A stretch of DNA of 64,000 nucleotides from G965214625 sp965214625 (lineage in GTDB: Bacteria; Pseudomonadota; Gammaproteobacteria; Arenicellales; Poriferihabitantaceae): NCBI GenBank assembly GCA_965214625.1, contig OZ243962.1, positions 372,001 to 436,000 of the forward strand, in the 5' to 3' direction. Numbering within the stretch: the first letter of the stretch is position 1; each line of letters starts with the position of its first letter. The notes below the pieces were generated by a model. That model searched no databases. It was not told where the DNA came from and saw only the letters and a program-made list of their open reading frames with translations. The translations under genes and the position numbers were made by a program. Positions 62,382 to 64,000 of the stretch are shown here, in pieces.

Positions 62382-63094
62382 GTTCCCACCGCCGTCCCGT
62401 GCCGCCGCTCTCGCGGATTGTCTGCCTGGTTTCGCGTTGGACTGAAAAACAGTCCCGGCACATGAAGCAGCTTGCTGATCGGAAAGACCATCATCAGCGC
62501 AATCACCATGGCCAGGTGGGCCAGCAACAGCGGATCCAGTGGCAAGGGGCGCACATCAAATTGCATCAGTCCCAGCATGAACACCTTTAATGCCACGATA
62601 TCGGTATGCCACAGCGTTTTCATGAAGAGACCTGAAATCGCAATGCCGAGGATCAAGGCCAACATCAAGTGATCTGATGGCGTGGAAATATAGCGCACCC
62701 GATCGACCCACAACCGCCTACCCCAAAGTCCCAACAGACCGAAAACCATGGCATAACCTGCATAGATACCCGCCGATTGGAGCAGACTCACGCCAAACCA
62801 GGTGGGTTCGGTGAAATAACGAAGATGCCGTAACAATGACAGCACAAGCGCAAAATGAAAGACCCAGCCGAACAACCAGGTCCACTTGCTGGCTTTAAAC
62901 AAACTCTCGAACAACACGACCTCCCTGAACAGTCGAGCGACCACACCGGCTTGTGTGACCGGCGCCGGTGTGGTCGGAATTTTGAAAGGCGCCGGGGTTG
63001 TCGCATAGCGGTGAATCCGTCTGGCCACACCGATGACCAGGACCGCCGTGGCCAGATAGAACAAAGCGGCATACAGATAAGCGACGACCGACAC
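62378..63094 (-). CDS. dsrM: DsrM, NarI-like b-type cytochrome membrane subunit
   Basis: A 238-residue membrane protein with about five helices: VVAYLYAALFYLATAVLVIGV, TWLFGWVFHFALVLSLLRHLRYF, YAGYAMVFGLLGLWGRRLW and HLMLALILGIAISGLFMKT. His residues inside these helices are suited to bind hemes b. It links DsrK to the quinone pool. The start MSVVAYLYAALF fits short DsrM proteins in sulfur oxidisers. It is the first gene after dsrC in the operon. Confidence 0.92.
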   Translation of the reverse strand: MSVVAYLYAALFYLATAVLVIGVARRIHRYATTPAPFKIPTTPAPVTQAGVVARLFREVVLFESLFKASKWTWLFGWVFHFALVLSLLRHLRYFTEPTWFGVSLLQSAGIYAGYAMVFGLLGLWGRRLWVDRVRYISTPSDHLMLALILGIAISGLFMKTLWHTDIVALKVFMLGLMQFDVRPLPLDPLLLAHLAMVIALMMVFPISKLLHVPGLFFSPTRNQADNPRERRHGTAVGT

Positions 63095-63160
63095 GCCGGG
63101 GTCTCGTTCAGCAGCTGAATTTAGACACGGTCAGGCTGACACAGACGAAATCCTGCTATA

Positions 63161-63493
63161 TCAGACACAACCGGTCGGCTTCGGCAATCCCGCATATTTG
63201 CACGCCTGTTTGGCCGGGCCGTAAGGAAACAGTTCATACAGATACTTGCTGTTTCCCTTGTCTTTTCCAAGCCGCTTGCCGATCGCCTTGGTCAGCACCC
63301 TGACCGCTGGCGCAACCTGATACTCTTCATAATAGTCACGCAGGAAATTCACTACTTCCCAATGGTTGTCGGTCAGGTCGCACCCATCCTCATTGGCCAT
63401 GGCCTCTGCCAATTCCAGACTCCAGTCACTGAGGTTGGCAAGATAGCCTTCCTCATCAGTCTCGTAGGCCGTGCCGTTAAGTTCAATGGTCAT
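63161..63493 (-). CDS. dsrC: DsrC, sulfur-carrying protein
   Basis: A 110-residue protein started at ATG 63493 (MTIELNGTAYETDEEGYLANL), the normal DsrC start. It ends QACKYAGLPKPTGCV, with both conserved cysteines (CysB in QACK and CysA in the penultimate place). DsrC carries sulfur from DsrEFH to DsrAB, then releases it via a trisulfide acted on by DsrMK. It sits between dsrH and dsrM as usual. Compare the CysA-lacking homologue at 36093-36422. Confidence 0.95.
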   Translation of the reverse strand: MTIELNGTAYETDEEGYLANLSDWSLELAEAMANEDGCDLTDNHWEVVNFLRDYYEEYQVAPAVRVLTKAIGKRLGKDKGNSKYLYELFPYGPAKQACKYAGLPKPTGCV

Positions 63494-63557
63494 AATAAAC
63501 ACTCTCGTTGATAGTTAATGATATACCGGGAGGAAACAGCGCAAAGTGCGCTTCCCC

Positions 63558-63860
63558 CTAAAGCCATGACTGCACCCTGGGCGCCTCCGCGACCAGTTGA
63601 ACAAATCCCTCATATTGGATGATTTCGATACCGGGGATCAATGATGAGGCCGCTATTCCCCGTGCTTTGATATCCGGTTCCAGCACATAGACCGTCCGAT
63701 CTTGCATCGCATTGAGCATATCCGACTCAATGTCCGTTCCCTTCAAGGACCCATAGATTCCATCCTCGATCAGCAGGATATGGCTCCCTGCCCCGGAGAG
63801 TCGAAGACACGTTTTCAGACTGTTCTTCTCAAACGGCGATTTGTTGACAGTGTGCAGCAT
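63558..63860 (-). CDS. dsrH: DsrH, subunit of the sulfurtransferase DsrEFH
   Basis: A 100-residue protein starting MLHTVNKSPFEKNSLKTCLRLS, then GSHILLIEDGIYGSL and TVYVLEPDIKARGIAASSLI. The start at ATG 63860 matches the family; a TTG precedes it. It is the third subunit of the cytoplasmic hexamer that takes sulfur from TusA and passes it to DsrC. The preceding gene reading into the window edge fits DsrF, 112 bases upstream. Confidence 0.9.
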   Translation of the reverse strand: MLHTVNKSPFEKNSLKTCLRLSGAGSHILLIEDGIYGSLKGTDIESDMLNAMQDRTVYVLEPDIKARGIAASSLIPGIEIIQYEGFVQLVAEAPRVQSWL

Positions 63861-63972
63861 CAAGCCCTAAAGCCCGATAATATGGTTGCCCATCGGATGC
63901 ACGCTCCGCTCGCATATGCGGGTACATCGCCATTCATTTGAAAAACCGGTTCACTCATCGACTGTTTTCACC

Positions 63973-64000
63973 TTAAAAATTAAGAATCACGTCATGGGCT
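63973..64000 (-). CDS. dsrF: C-terminal end of DsrF (partial, at window edge)
   Basis: The last eight codons of a gene reading off the right edge on the minus strand give AHDVILNF then TAA. This matches the DsrF ending, which is ...DVVLSF in relatives. The place, directly before dsrH, is where dsrF lies in the dsr operon. The identification rests mainly on position, as only eight residues are seen. Confidence 0.5.

Noticed and set aside
61179..62465. A 428-residue plus-strand frame opposite dsrK
   Set aside because: dsrK is certain on the minus strand. The opposite frame has no signature and is His/Arg-rich.
1..64000. CRISPR arrays, rRNA and tRNA genes
   Set aside because: No regularly spaced repeats and no tRNA- or rRNA-like sequence were noticed in the gene-free stretches. 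A covariance-model scan was not possible.

Overview
The window most likely comes from a sulfur-oxidising gammaproteobacterium. The right third carries a near-complete oxidative (reverse) dissimilatory sulfite reductase operon in the Allochromatium-type order, read on the minus strand: dsrF(end)-H-C-M-K-L-J-O-P-N-R. The middle carries a periplasmic thiosulfate-oxidation set, soxX-Y-Z-A-K plus a thioredoxin, with soxB a short distance away. A TusA sulfur carrier and a YeeE/YedE-type sulfur transporter follow. The genes imply oxidation of thiosulfate and stored or intermediate sulfur. No CRISPR array, rRNA or tRNA gene was recognised.

Bases 1-20,500 hold an accessory catabolic region. It contains an enoyl-CoA hydratase end, a CaiB/BaiF CoA-transferase and a quinone oxidoreductase-like protein. 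It also has a two-subunit aconitase-X enzyme, an AEC carrier, a complete TctABC tripartite transporter, a TauE/SafE exporter and an NCS2 permease. A likely sulfoacetaldehyde dehydrogenase (acylating) sits with a succinyl-CoA-synthetase-like CoA ligase pair, followed by a TauD-like dioxygenase.

Bases 21,250-36,100 hold a second catabolic block. It opens with a perfect 16-bp inverted repeat at the promoter of a TcuA-like flavoprotein, followed by a GntR/FCD regulator. Next come two copies of a coupled pair: a non-pyrrolysine MttB-family methyltransferase followed by a thiamine-diphosphate enzyme. Between them lies a trimethylamine-dehydrogenase-like flavoprotein. A Rieske oxygenase, a CaiB/BaiF protein and a fused sulfopyruvate decarboxylase complete the block. 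My reading is that the cell takes up methylated amines and organosulfonates. Sulfite released from sulfonates would be exported by TauE/SafE or fed to the sulfur-oxidation machinery. The exact substrates are inference.

Bases about 44,500-51,725 look like a transferred island. Base composition is visibly richer in G+C, an IS21-like end remnant lies at the left edge, and the right edge is a truncated gene. It encodes a ribosomal-peptide precursor with a nitrile-hydratase-like leader (NHLP) and the tiny core LCCCGI, an MMPL/RND exporter, an FAD-linked oxidase and one intact and one decayed methyltransferase. It also has an unrecognised 373-residue protein and the C-terminal fragment of a YcaO cyclodehydratase. 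This is the best candidate for an undescribed system, although it may be partly decayed.

Bases 51,723-54,519 return to native-looking sequence: a Sel1-repeat protein and a NarX/NarL-like two-component pair without a periplasmic sensor domain, directly downstream of the dsr operon.
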